The position numbers were made by a program, and so were the translations under genes. From Persicimonas caeni (GTDB taxonomy: Bacteria > Myxococcota_A > Bradymonadia > Bradymonadales > Bradymonadaceae), in the NCBI RefSeq assembly GCF_006517175.1, contig NZ_CP041186.1, forward strand, positions 5,917,074 through 5,981,073: a stretch of 64,000 bases of DNA, given 5' to 3'. Numbering within the stretch: position 1 is the stretch's first letter; each line of letters opens with the position of its first letter. A model generated the notes under the pieces. The model worked only from the letters and a program-made list of their open reading frames with translations, was not told where the DNA came from and made no database searches. This document shows, one piece after another, positions 1 to 8,019 of this stretch.

Positions 1-140
1 CGATAGATTCGACGCCGGAAGCGCGGCCCCCCGGAGACGGGACGGCACGGAGACGCACAATGTCGAAGGCGCCGTCGCGTTTAGTGTGTCCGAACTTCAG
101 CGCCTCACATTCTCAGAGTTCAGCGAGCCGCAGTAGCACG

Positions 141-1139
141 ATGACCATCCGACCCAATATTATCCGCGTCGACGCCGACCAACCGGACAAGGCTAAGCTC
201 GAACCGGCCGCCGAAGCGCTGCGCGCCGGCGAGCTCGTAGCCATGCCCACCGAGACGGTCTACGGCCTGGGCGCCAACGCCCTCGACGAGGACGCCGTGG
301 CCAAGATCTTTGCGGCCAAAGAGCGCCCGCCGACCAACCCGCTTATCGTGCACGTGGCCGCCATCGACGACGTCCACGCCATCGTGGCCGAGTGGCCGAA
401 CGAAGCTCAGTTGCTCGCCAAGACCTTCTGGCCCGGTCCGCTGACGCTGGTGCTCCCCAAGAAAAACACGGTCCCTGACACCGTGACCGCCGGCCTCGAC
501 ACGGTCGGGGTGCGTATGCCGGCGCATCCGGTCGCCCGCGAGCTCATTCGACTCGCCGGCGTGCCCGTGGCCGCGCCCAGCGCCAATCGCTACACGGAAG
601 TGTCGCCGACGCGTGCCGAGCATGTCGTCCAGAGTTTGGGCGAGGCGGTCGACGTGGTCGTCGACGGAGGGCCGACGCAGGTGGGCGTGGAGTCGACGGT
701 CTTGTCGCTGGTAGGAGGGCGCGCCGAGATTTTGCGCCCGGGCATGGTCACCGGCGAGCAGATCGCGGTGGTTGTGCCTGACGTGGTCTATGCGAGCGAC
801 GCGCCGGTCGACGAACAGCTCAGCCGCCCGTCACCCGGCCTGGCGCGCAAGCACTATTCGCCGAATGCTCAGCTTCGCGTCGTCGACGACGTCGACACGC
901 TGCTCGCGCTCTCCGGCGCCGATGAGGGCGCAGCCTGGCTGGTGCTCGAGGCCCCCGCCGCCCAGCCGCGCGGTCCGGTGGTCATCATGGGCCGCGAGCC
1001 GAGCGCCTACGCCGAAAAGCTCTACGCCGTGCTGCGCGATCTCGACCGACAGGGCGTCGACACGATTGTCGTCGAGCGTCCGCCCGAAGGCGACGCCTGG
1101 CGCGCCATCCACGACCGTCTCACACGAGCTGCTCAGTAA
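141..1139 (+). CDS. sua5: L-threonylcarbamoyladenylate synthase, Sua5 long form
   Basis: Makes threonylcarbamoyl-AMP from threonine, bicarbonate and ATP, the first step of t6A modification of ANN-decoding tRNAs in the cytoplasm. The YrdC/Sua5 fold fills about the first 200 residues, with the motifs MPTETVYGLGANA, ERPPTNPLIVH, TLVLPKK and APSANRY; a C-terminal Sua5 domain follows the linker RPSPGLARKHYSP. The product is 332 aa, usual for the two-domain form. An in-frame ATG at 60 would add 27 Ser/Arg-rich residues unrelated to the family, so the ATG at 141 is preferred, although no strong ribosome-binding site precedes it. The gene ends 20 bp inside the convergent diiron gene. The family is clear; the start is less certain. 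Confidence 0.93.
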   Translation: MTIRPNIIRVDADQPDKAKLEPAAEALRAGELVAMPTETVYGLGANALDEDAVAKIFAAKERPPTNPLIVHVAAIDDVHAIVAEWPNEAQLLAKTFWPGPLTLVLPKKNTVPDTVTAGLDTVGVRMPAHPVARELIRLAGVPVAAPSANRYTEVSPTRAEHVVQSLGEAVDVVVDGGPTQVGVESTVLSLVGGRAEILRPGMVTGEQIAVVVPDVVYASDAPVDEQLSRPSPGLARKHYSPNAQLRVVDDVDTLLALSGADEGAAWLVLEAPAAQPRGPVVIMGREPSAYAEKLYAVLRDLDRQGVDTIVVERPPEGDAWRAIHDRLTRAAQ

Positions 1140-2340
1140 GCTCGTCGGCGTGGTCGTCGTCGAGCGCGTCCAAAAACTCTTGCTCGGTCATCTCGAGCGC
1201 GCTGGCGCCGCTGGCATATTTGAGCAAGCCGGCCTCGTCGTAGTGCTCGAGCATCCGCTCGCTCAGCAAGCCGATCTGGCGCAGGTTCGGGATCAGCCTC
1301 GAGAACATCACCTGGCGAAACTCGCGCATGCCCGGCATCTCGTTGACGCACTCTCGCCATTGTTTGCGCGTGAGTTTGTGGGCGAACCACTCCTCGTAGA
1401 CCTCCCAAAACATGAAGCGCTCGCGCATCAGCAGGGCGATCTCGAAGACCCAGTCCTCCCGCTCTCGTCGCTCTTTTTCAGACAGTCGTTGGGTGATGTG
1501 GTCGCCCAGGGCGAGCACGCCGTAGTGGACGTGGCGCGCCTCGTCGAGGATGACGTAGCGCAGCATCTCCTTGAGCAGCGGCTCTTCGGTGAACCGGTAG
1601 ATGACCCCGAAGGCACCGAGGGCGAGCCCCTCGACCATGATCTGCATGCCCAGAAATTTCATGTCCCAACGCGAGTCGGTCATCAGGGCGTCGATGATGG
1701 TGAACAGGTTGTCGTTGATGACGTAGAGCTTCTCGAGCTTCTGGTCGATGTAGCGGTGGAAGCTCTCGACGTGGCGGCCCTCGTCCATGACCTGGGTGGC
1801 ACCGTACAGCTTGCCGTCGACCCACTCGACCGACTCGGTGACCTGAGCGGCGGCGTATAGTGCTCCCTGTTCGCCGTGCAGGAATTGCGACAAGATCCAG
1901 GAGGCGACGTCTTTTTTGAACCGGCGCGATTCGGTGGCCGACAATTTGACGCCGTAGTTTTCAGCGACCGACAGGTCGAGAAACTCGTCGGGCAGAAGCG
2001 GCACCTCCGGGTTGAGCGGGTCGACGTCGACGCTCCAGTCGACGTCGACCTCGGAGTCCCACTGGTTTTGTTTGGCGCGACGGTACAGCTCGCGCATCTC
2101 GGGAAAATCCGACGAGTAGTCCCAGTCGAAGCGCGCCGAGTGGCTCGCCGGCATATGGGTCGCCTCGTCCCTTCGTCCCAACTGCAGGACAAACCCTCGG
2201 CCGAACGACGGCAGCAGGTTCCCCAACACGCTCGGGTTTTTGACCTCCTGCAGGATACTCAGGGCTTCCAAGAGCGGTTCGACCTTCTGGCGAATTTTGA
2301 CCGGCATCAAGCCTGTCATTCGCTCGACATGATCCAGCAT
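1120..2340 (-). CDS. Ferritin-like diiron protein (putative oxygenase/desaturase)
   Basis: A 406-aa protein with the carboxylate-bridged diiron signature of the ferritin/ribonucleotide reductase R2 superfamily. Candidate ligands are Glu157, the DEGRH motif (Glu187, His190), Glu238 and the DEARH motif (Glu267, His270), i.e. four Glu and two His. This arrangement suggests O2-dependent oxidation, such as hydroxylation, N-oxygenation or desaturation; the substrate cannot be read from the sequence. The start is the ATG at 2340, preceded by GGAGG six bases upstream; the TTG at 2352 lies upstream of that site. It follows the [2Fe-2S] ferredoxin gene by 18 bp on the same strand, so ferredoxin is the likely electron donor. 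A TetR gene and a desaturase are nearby, pointing to lipid metabolism (inference). Confidence 0.8.
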   Translation of the reverse strand: MLDHVERMTGLMPVKIRQKVEPLLEALSILQEVKNPSVLGNLLPSFGRGFVLQLGRRDEATHMPASHSARFDWDYSSDFPEMRELYRRAKQNQWDSEVDVDWSVDVDPLNPEVPLLPDEFLDLSVAENYGVKLSATESRRFKKDVASWILSQFLHGEQGALYAAAQVTESVEWVDGKLYGATQVMDEGRHVESFHRYIDQKLEKLYVINDNLFTIIDALMTDSRWDMKFLGMQIMVEGLALGAFGVIYRFTEEPLLKEMLRYVILDEARHVHYGVLALGDHITQRLSEKERREREDWVFEIALLMRERFMFWEVYEEWFAHKLTRKQWRECVNEMPGMREFRQVMFSRLIPNLRQIGLLSERMLEHYDEAGLLKYASGASALEMTEQEFLDALDDDHADELTEQLV

Positions 2341-2358
2341 GATTGCCTCCAATCAGAG

Positions 2359-2847
2359 TTAGAGCGACGCGACGATGATTTTGCCGTTGGGCCTGCCCAC
2401 GCATGCTAGGCACATGCCGCTTTGGCGCTCGGCGTCGCTCAGGCAGTTGGGCCCGTCGTAGAGCACCTCGCCTTCGACGAGTTGCAGAGCGCAGGCGGCG
2501 CAACCACCCAAGGTGCAGCTAAAGTCGAGATCGAGACCGGCCTCCAGCCCGGCGTCCAAAATGGTCTGGCCGGGCTCGACGGCGATCTCGGCGCCGTGAT
2601 CGGCAAAGATCACCACCCCCTCGGTGGTCGTCGTGGGCGGGGTGAGTTCGCCAGGCTCGGCCGGGCAGGGCGCTTCGAAAGGAGTTGGCCCGCCTACTTT
2701 GGCGTAGACGTTCGGATCCGTCAGTGCGCCTTCCCGAGCGACCGGTCGCCGACGGGTCGTCAGCGCTGTGGTCACGTCGGCGGCGTCTTGGCGCAATCGC
2801 CGCAGTCGACGCTGTACCCCTCGTGGAAGAAGTTGCGTCAGGCCCAT
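2359..2847 (-). CDS. [2Fe-2S] ferredoxin with N-terminal extension
   Basis: Plant-type [2Fe-2S] ferredoxin domain at about residues 75-160. The cluster cysteines are Cys111, Cys116 and Cys119 in CTLGGCAAC, with Cys149 in CLACVGRP. The first 70 residues are an arginine-rich extension not usual for this family. The start at 2847 has AAGGAGG just upstream. It is the first gene of a two-gene unit with the diiron protein (18-bp gap) and is divergent from the TetR gene. The likely role is single-electron transfer to the diiron protein and perhaps to the acyl desaturase at 3851 (inference from context). The 201-bp divergent intergenic region carries a clear inverted repeat at 2909-2929. Confidence 0.85.
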   Translation of the reverse strand: MGLTQLLPRGVQRRLRRLRQDAADVTTALTTRRRPVAREGALTDPNVYAKVGGPTPFEAPCPAEPGELTPPTTTTEGVVIFADHGAEIAVEPGQTILDAGLEAGLDLDFSCTLGGCAACALQLVEGEVLYDGPNCLSDAERQSGMCLACVGRPNGKIIVASL

Positions 2848-2908
2848 GGGGCCTCCTTACCGGTGTCAGCCGGCCTTCGAGTGGAACCGTTTGACTTATT
2901 TCAACACA

Positions 2909-2929
2909 TGTTGGAACAATAATCCAACA
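2909..2929. promoter_or_regulatory. Inverted repeat, candidate TetR operator
   Basis: Perfect 7-bp arms TGTTGGA and TCCAACA are separated by 7 bp (acaataa). The site sits between the divergent ferredoxin and TetR genes. It is AT-rich against a GC-rich background, and a TTGACT hexamer at 2891-2896 lies just beside it. Position, symmetry and length fit a TetR-family dimer site that controls both directions. The assignment to this particular TetR is an inference. Confidence 0.6.
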
Positions 2930-3048
2930 GCTGTGGGAATCAAGTGCTCGAGGTTCGTCGCTGCGCGACCGGAGGGGCGGGCTGTTTACATCTGACCGAA
3001 CGGTCCGTACATCTTAAAGAGACGTCGAATCTCGAAGCATAGGAAGTG

Positions 3049-3714
3049 ATGGCCAAGTCGAAACGAAAGAGAGCAACCCGCGCCAACGGGCGTGCCACGC
3101 GTGAGCGCATCATCGAGGAGGCCACCCGCCTCTTCGCCGACACGGGCTACGAAGCGACCTCGCTTCGCCAAATCGCCCAGGCCGCCGATATTGACTCGGC
3201 GACGCTCAAGTATCATTTTGGAGATAAGCCCAATTTGTTCGCCGAGGTGTACCGGCTGGGTCACCAGGAGTTTTTGGACGCGCTCGACCCGCTGCTCACC
3301 AGATTGCACAGCGTCGAGCGCCGCCAGGAGCTTCGCGACGTCCTCGATGATTTTGTCGTCGATATGCACGACTTCATCGAGGAGAACCTGCCGTTCGTCC
3401 GGTTGACGTTGTATCGGATGCTCGAGGACTCCGAGGACGTCATTGCGCTCGAAGAGGAGCTGCAGACGGTCGCCATTGCCACCCTCGAGCAGACCTTCAA
3501 CGGGCTGATCGACCGAGGCATCATCCGCAGCGACGTCGATGCGCGCGCGTTCGTGGTCTTTATCGTCTCGTCGTTCAGCACCTGGCACGTCACCGGTCGA
3601 GTCAAGTCGCGCTGGCTGGGAGATCCGCCCCTCGACAGCCTCGACGGCCGCGCGCGCTCGGAGGCTTTTTTCATCGACCTGGTGGAGACCTACCTGCTCG
3701 GTGACAAGAATTGA
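3049..3714 (+). CDS. TetR/AcrR family transcriptional regulator
   Basis: A 221-aa regulator. The N-terminal helix-turn-helix spans about residues 15-65 with the TetR pattern RERIIEEATRLFADTGYEAT, followed by SLRQIAQAADIDSATLKYHF. The C-terminal part is an all-helical ligand/dimer domain. AGGAAG at 3041 precedes both a GTG at 3046 and the ATG at 3049; the ATG is taken as start. A lysine/arginine-rich tail precedes the HTH. It is divergent from the ferredoxin-diiron pair and 136 bp upstream of the acyl desaturase on its own strand. The likely job is to control this lipid/redox cluster in response to an acyl-type ligand (inference). Confidence 0.9.
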   Translation: MAKSKRKRATRANGRATRERIIEEATRLFADTGYEATSLRQIAQAADIDSATLKYHFGDKPNLFAEVYRLGHQEFLDALDPLLTRLHSVERRQELRDVLDDFVVDMHDFIEENLPFVRLTLYRMLEDSEDVIALEEELQTVAIATLEQTFNGLIDRGIIRSDVDARAFVVFIVSSFSTWHVTGRVKSRWLGDPPLDSLDGRARSEAFFIDLVETYLLGDKN

Positions 3715-3850
3715 GGTCGCGATGATAAAAACCGAGGTCTCGGTGATCAGAATTGAAGTCGAGGCATAGACCGAGCGGCTCGCTCGTTCACCTAAACGTC
3801 AAGCAGTAAATCGCTCGCACCATTCATTTGGACCCAATTGCACAAGGGTA

Positions 3851-5110
3851 ATGATGTCTGCCAAATCTGCTTCCACCGATGGTGGGGAGTCGTTGTTTAA
3901 GAAGTCGATGTATATGGCGCGTTTTGCTGTGATTCACCTGGTCTGTCTAGCGGCGATCTGGACCGGGGTGAGCTGGGAGGCCCTGGCTATCTGTGGCGCG
4001 CTCTACGCGCTGCGTATGTTCGCCGTCACCGGTGGCTACCACCGCTATTTTGCCCATCGCACCTACAAAATGGGCCGGGTCATGCAGTTTATCATGGCCT
4101 TCTTGGCTGAAACTTCCGGCCAGAAGGGCGTGCTTTGGTGGGCTGCGCACCACCGCCATCACCACAAGTATTCGGACCAGCCCGAGGATGTGCACTCGGC
4201 CAAGCAGGAAGGCTTTTGGTATGCCCACGTCGGCTGGATCTTCTCGGAGCGCTGGGAGGGCACCGACGAAAGTCGCGTCAAAGACCTGATGCGCTATCCG
4301 GAGATCGTCTGGATCGACAAGTACCACTGGGTTCCGCCGACGCTGCTGGGCGTGGCCACCTATTACTTCGGCGAATGGATCGGCATCGGCGGCTGGCAGG
4401 CGGTGGTGGTCGGATTCTTCTGGAGCACCGTGCTCAGCCTGCACGCCACGTTCACCATCAACTCCTTGGCGCACCTGATCGGCAACCGGCGCTACGACAC
4501 GACCGACGACAGCCGAAACCACTGGTTCCTGGCCCTGATCACCTTCGGCGAGGGCTGGCACAACAACCACCACCACTATCAAGCCTCGGTTAACCAGGGC
4601 TGGAAGTGGTGGGAGTACGACATCACCTACTACATTCTCAAGGTGATGAGCTGGGTCGGGTTGGTCCACGACCTGCGCACCCCGCCGGAGCACGTCGTCG
4701 AGGATCGGCCCCACCCGAAAGCGTTGGCGCGTCAGAAGGCTCGCCGGGAGCGGGAGCAGGCAAAGGCGACCGCGTCGAGCGCGATCGAAAAAGCCAAAGA
4801 AGACGCCTCGCGCTGGCTCGACGAGATCAGTGAGTATGCTCACTGCCGCGCGGTGGAAATGAGCGAGGTCGCCTCGCAGAAGGCCGAGGCCATCCGCACG
4901 AGCGCGCGTCAGGCCAAAGAGGATGCCTCGCGCCGGTTCGACGAGCTGAGCGAAGCGGCGCACTGCCGTGTGGTCGAGATGAGCGACAGCGCCACGACCA
5001 AAGTCGAAGAGATCAAGTTGAGCGCCGAGAACGCCCAGAAGGTCGCCGCTCAAAAGGTCGACGAGTTCGCCCGGTCGTTCCAGACCGAGCCGAAGCCCGA
5101 GTTGGGCTGA
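3851..5110 (+). CDS. Acyl-CoA/fatty acid desaturase with duplicated C-terminal tail
   Basis: Membrane-bound delta-9-type desaturase that would introduce a cis double bond into an acyl chain using O2 and reduced ferredoxin or cytochrome b5. The three histidine boxes are HRYFAH (64-69), HHRHHH (100-105) and WHNNHHHYQ (from 236). Hydrophobic segments lie near residues 22-60, 78-98 and 162-210. After about residue 290 the protein carries an unusual charged, helical extension of about 130 residues with two 40-residue repeats: AKEDASR at 315 and 355, and AHCR at 330 and 370. AAGGGT precedes tandem ATG codons at 3851 and 3854. The neighbouring ferredoxin, diiron protein and TetR suggest a small lipid-remodelling regulon (inference). 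Confidence 0.9.
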   Translation: MMSAKSASTDGGESLFKKSMYMARFAVIHLVCLAAIWTGVSWEALAICGALYALRMFAVTGGYHRYFAHRTYKMGRVMQFIMAFLAETSGQKGVLWWAAHHRHHHKYSDQPEDVHSAKQEGFWYAHVGWIFSERWEGTDESRVKDLMRYPEIVWIDKYHWVPPTLLGVATYYFGEWIGIGGWQAVVVGFFWSTVLSLHATFTINSLAHLIGNRRYDTTDDSRNHWFLALITFGEGWHNNHHHYQASVNQGWKWWEYDITYYILKVMSWVGLVHDLRTPPEHVVEDRPHPKALARQKARREREQAKATASSAIEKAKEDASRWLDEISEYAHCRAVEMSEVASQKAEAIRTSARQAKEDASRRFDELSEAAHCRVVEMSDSATTKVEEIKLSAENAQKVAAQKVDEFARSFQTEPKPELG

Positions 5111-5116
5111 GAAGAA

Positions 5117-6040
5117 CTACGACAACTCGTGACGAAGCGCGGCTTCGAGTTCCGGATAGGCGAACTCGAAGCCGCTTTCGTTTAGGCGGGTGGGCACGGC
5201 GCGCTGGCCGTTCAGAAGCATCTCTTGGCCCATCTCGCCCCCGCCGAGTTTCACGATCGCCTTGGGCAACGGAAAGATCGTGGGCCGGTGGAGCACGTCA
5301 CCCAACGTGTCGGTAAACTCTTTGTTCGTGACGGGGTGGGGCGCGGTGACGTTGACCGGCCCGGTGAGTTCATCGTTGTCGACCAGAAAGGCGATGGCGC
5401 GCACCACGTCGTCGAGGGCGATCCAACTCATGTACTGGTCGCCGCTGCCGATGCGACCGCCCAAACCGAGCTTGAACGGCGTGAGCATTTTTTGCAGTGC
5501 ACCGTCCTCGGTCGACAGGACGACGCCCAGGCGCGGGTTGACCGTGCGGATGCCGGCGTCGACCGCCGGCCGGCTCGCCGCCTCCCACTCCTCGCACACT
5601 TCCGCCAAGAACGTGTGGCCCGGCGCAGACGACTCGTCGACCACTTCAGGGCCGGTGTCGCCGTAATAGCCCACCGCCGAGGCCGACACGAATACATCAG
5701 GTGGGTTGTCGAGCCCGGCGAGGGTCTCTGCGACCAACCGCGTGCCCTGCCGCCGGCTCTCCATGATCGATTCTTTCTTTGCGTCGGTCCATCGCCCGAA
5801 CAGGTTCTCGCCGGCCAAGTGGACGACCACGTCGACGCCTTCGAGCTTGTCGGCCTCGATTTCGCCCCCGCGCGGCTGCCAGTAGATATTCTGCGGGTTA
5901 TCGGGCTGGCTGCGCCTCACCCGATGGATCGTGTAGCCGGCGTCGCCGAAGTAACTTCGTAGCGCCTGGCCGATCAGCCCGGACGAGCCGGTGATGGCGA
6001 TTCGCTTGGCGGCAGGTTCATTCGGTGCGTCGTTGGCCAT
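5117..6040 (-). CDS. TIGR01777-type epimerase-like SDR protein
   Basis: A 307-aa extended short-chain dehydrogenase/reductase. The N-terminal NAD(P)-binding motif is ITGSSGLIGQAL, followed by the landmarks VVHLAGENL, SASAVGYYGDTG and TVNPRLGVVLS typical of the TIGR01777 (YfcH-like) group. The C-terminal domain near residues 245-305 (NGQRAVPTRLNESGFEF) fits the DUF1731 region. The substrate is unknown. The start is the ATG at 6040, with AGGAG eight bases upstream; a GTG sits one codon before. It is the last gene of the minus-strand series beginning at the sigma factor, 12 bp after the secreted-protein gene. From memory, TIGR01777 genes often accompany LitR/CarH photoreceptors in other bacteria, which fits this context. 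Confidence 0.88.
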   Translation of the reverse strand: MANDAPNEPAAKRIAITGSSGLIGQALRSYFGDAGYTIHRVRRSQPDNPQNIYWQPRGGEIEADKLEGVDVVVHLAGENLFGRWTDAKKESIMESRRQGTRLVAETLAGLDNPPDVFVSASAVGYYGDTGPEVVDESSAPGHTFLAEVCEEWEAASRPAVDAGIRTVNPRLGVVLSTEDGALQKMLTPFKLGLGGRIGSGDQYMSWIALDDVVRAIAFLVDNDELTGPVNVTAPHPVTNKEFTDTLGDVLHRPTIFPLPKAIVKLGGGEMGQEMLLNGQRAVPTRLNESGFEFAYPELEAALRHELS

Positions 6041-6052
6041 CACTCATTCTCC

Positions 6053-6862
6053 TCAAAAGAGTCGTGCTCGACGTTTGACGATTGTCTGGCAGTCGGTGCC
6101 GTTTGTGACGCGGCGCATCTCGAAGTGGTTCTTCTTGCTGTCGGGGTGGGCGCGGCTCTCGGGGGGATCGCCCAAAAAGATGCTCGTCGAGTCGACGACC
6201 ACCTGTTCGAGGTTCCATTGTACGGCGCCCTCGATGTGATCCAGCCCCGAAAGTTTGCCTCGCAGCCGATCCCAGCCGCGGTGAATGATGTAGAGACTGC
6301 CATCGATGAGCCCGCTGACTCGTACCGTCATGCCCGGATGGCCGTCTCCATCTTGATCGAACACGCGCGGGTCATCGGCTTCGGTGGGCAGGTTCTCGCT
6401 GTTGGGCGCACGCAGCCGGACGCCCAAGACCTCGAACTTCCGAGGCACGTGCAGGTGGTATGCCCCATCTTTTTCGACGAGCCTTGCCGGGCGCTTGACC
6501 ACGCCCATCGCAGCGACAAAGCGTTTGGGGATATGCGTCTCGACCACGTCGACCGAGCTGTGCACCTTGATGGCGCAGACCTCGGTTTGCATCTCGAGCT
6601 TCTCGCCTGTCTGAGAGATGTCGACTTTTTGAAGGGAGATGGTGCGGGTGACCACTTCGCCGACGATAGGCACCTCCGAGACGGCCGTGGTGACCACCTG
6701 CTGAGCCCAAGTGCCGCCCAAGTTGGGGGGCTGGTTGGCGGTGTCATCGGCAGACGCCTCCGCCTCGGTCTTGGCGGCTGCCACCGACGTACTCTCCTGA
6801 GCGGCGGCGGTGACCGGCACCATCAACAGACACAACACCATCGAGCTCAAAATCCGACGCAT
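6053..6862 (-). CDS. Secreted protein of unknown function
   Basis: I do not recognise the family. The ATG at 6862 is preceded by GGGAGG and begins a clear signal peptide (MRRILSSMVLCLLMVPVTA), with likely cleavage at AAA-QE. The mature protein is about 245 aa. It has a low-complexity Ala/Glu/Asp stretch at its N-terminus, then a mostly beta-like region containing the acidic DQDGDGHPG segment, which could bind calcium. An upstream start at 6886 would put eight residues before the signal peptide and is not favoured. It lies 24 bp after the CarH-like regulator and 12 bp before the SDR gene, so it is probably co-transcribed with both and may share their light control (inference). Confidence 0.75.
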   Translation of the reverse strand: MRRILSSMVLCLLMVPVTAAAQESTSVAAAKTEAEASADDTANQPPNLGGTWAQQVVTTAVSEVPIVGEVVTRTISLQKVDISQTGEKLEMQTEVCAIKVHSSVDVVETHIPKRFVAAMGVVKRPARLVEKDGAYHLHVPRKFEVLGVRLRAPNSENLPTEADDPRVFDQDGDGHPGMTVRVSGLIDGSLYIIHRGWDRLRGKLSGLDHIEGAVQWNLEQVVVDSTSIFLGDPPESRAHPDSKKNHFEMRRVTNGTDCQTIVKRRARLF

Positions 6863-6886
6863 GCAACCTCCCTCGTGTATCACCAA

Positions 6887-7843
6887 TCAATCTTTAGCGC
6901 GGCGAGCCAATTGCCGAGCCCATTCATACAATTCGTCCCAGCTGTTCAAGTGAATCTCTTGGCCTTCGGCGTGGGGACGTCCGGCGCCACCGACCACGAG
7001 TAAGACGTCGCGCGTCATTGCTGCGCTCAAAGCGGTGAGCATTCCACGCGCCTTTTGTTGATCATAGGCACGCGACACACTGATGATTACCGCTGCACTG
7101 CTCTGATGGTTGGCTGCGTCCGATATATCCTGCAGCGGTGTATCGGCTCCCAAGAAGACAACCTGGCAGCCAGCCAGAGCTACGACCACGGCGGCCATGT
7201 GCAGACCGAGGCAATGGAACTCGCCCGGTAGCGTCGTCATCACGATCTTGGGGCCGTCGGTGCGGTCGCTGAGCGGGCGCCATTGCCGGGTCAAAAAGTC
7301 TCGCAATCGCTCGCTCACAAAGTGCTCGTGAGACACGTGCAGCCGACCGTTGGCCCACTCTTCGCCGACGGCGTGCAGAAAAGGGCCGATGCGCTGGTCG
7401 AGGAAGCGAATGCCACCAAACTTGTTCCAGGAGCGGTAAAAGTGGTCCTCGACGGCGCTGCCATCCAACTCGCAGGTAGCTTCGAGCCACGGCTCGAGCC
7501 ACTCTTCACGCATCAGCTCTTCAGAACTCTCGATCTCCGGCGGCGGTGCCGGCGGCTCCACATCGACCCGCGCGCCGCGACTGGTCAGCAGCAACTCACG
7601 CAGCGTCTCGATATCCTCGTCGACCACTTGACTGGGGCGGTGCCCGGCGTCGAGCGCTTCGGAGACGAGTCTCAGCCGAGCGACCGTGTCGACGTCGTAG
7701 ACGCGGTGGCCTGCCTCGTTGCGATCCGGATTCGGAAAGCCGTAGCGGCGCTCCCAGGTGCGTATCGTCTCTTTTGGGATTCCCGTCGCTTGAGATAGCG
7801 CACCAATGCTCAAGGTCGGTTTGTCGGCGGAATTGCCGTTCAT
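6887..7843 (-). CDS. litR: CarH/LitR-type MerR regulator with cobalamin-binding domain
   Basis: A 318-aa protein with a MerR winged helix (about 11-75; TGIPKETIRTWERRYGFPNP), a four-helix B12-cap domain (about 110-190) and a Rossmann B12-binding domain (about 195-300). The AdoCbl-photoreceptor motif W-X9-E-H is present (Trp163, Glu173, His174), and EFHCLG (208-213) fits the E/D-X-H-X2-G lower-ligand motif with His210. Members of this family repress promoters in the dark with adenosylcobalamin and release DNA on illumination. The residue after Trp163 is Ala; in Thermus CarH I recall a His there that ligates cobalt after photolysis. The start at 7843 has TGGAG six bases upstream. It follows the ECF sigma gene, as litS-litR do in Streptomyces (recalled). 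Confidence 0.9.
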   Translation of the reverse strand: MNGNSADKPTLSIGALSQATGIPKETIRTWERRYGFPNPDRNEAGHRVYDVDTVARLRLVSEALDAGHRPSQVVDEDIETLRELLLTSRGARVDVEPPAPPPEIESSEELMREEWLEPWLEATCELDGSAVEDHFYRSWNKFGGIRFLDQRIGPFLHAVGEEWANGRLHVSHEHFVSERLRDFLTRQWRPLSDRTDGPKIVMTTLPGEFHCLGLHMAAVVVALAGCQVVFLGADTPLQDISDAANHQSSAAVIISVSRAYDQQKARGMLTALSAAMTRDVLLVVGGAGRPHAEGQEIHLNSWDELYEWARQLARRAKD

Positions 7844-7985
7844 TCGTTCTCCAGGACAATGTCATGATCGACGACGCCGGCCGACAAACAGCCGACGCCC
7901 GCACCCACTCGGGTGTCCCCGGTTAGATGCAGGGCGCTCGATAAATGGTACATCGCGGTTGGCGTCGGTGTCGATGAGTACCTTT

Positions 7986-8013
7986 TGAACAGGGGTTGTT
8001 CAAGCGCTGTTCA
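7986..8013 (-). promoter_or_regulatory. Candidate CarH/LitR operator upstream of litR
   Basis: Read on the minus strand, TGAACA occurs at 8013-8008 and again at 8002-7997, exactly 11 bp apart. A degenerate TGTTCA follows at 7991-7986, another 11 bp on. The site lies just past the sigma-factor stop codon and about 150 bp upstream of litR. The hexamer fits TnnACA, the core I recall for CarH half-sites. This suggests autoregulation of litR separate from sigma-factor read-through (inference). Confidence 0.55.
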
Positions 8014-8019
8014 GCAACT

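Noticed and set aside
60-140. N-terminal extension of sua5
   Set aside because: The 27 residues do not match the family and the YrdC fold begins after Met at 141.
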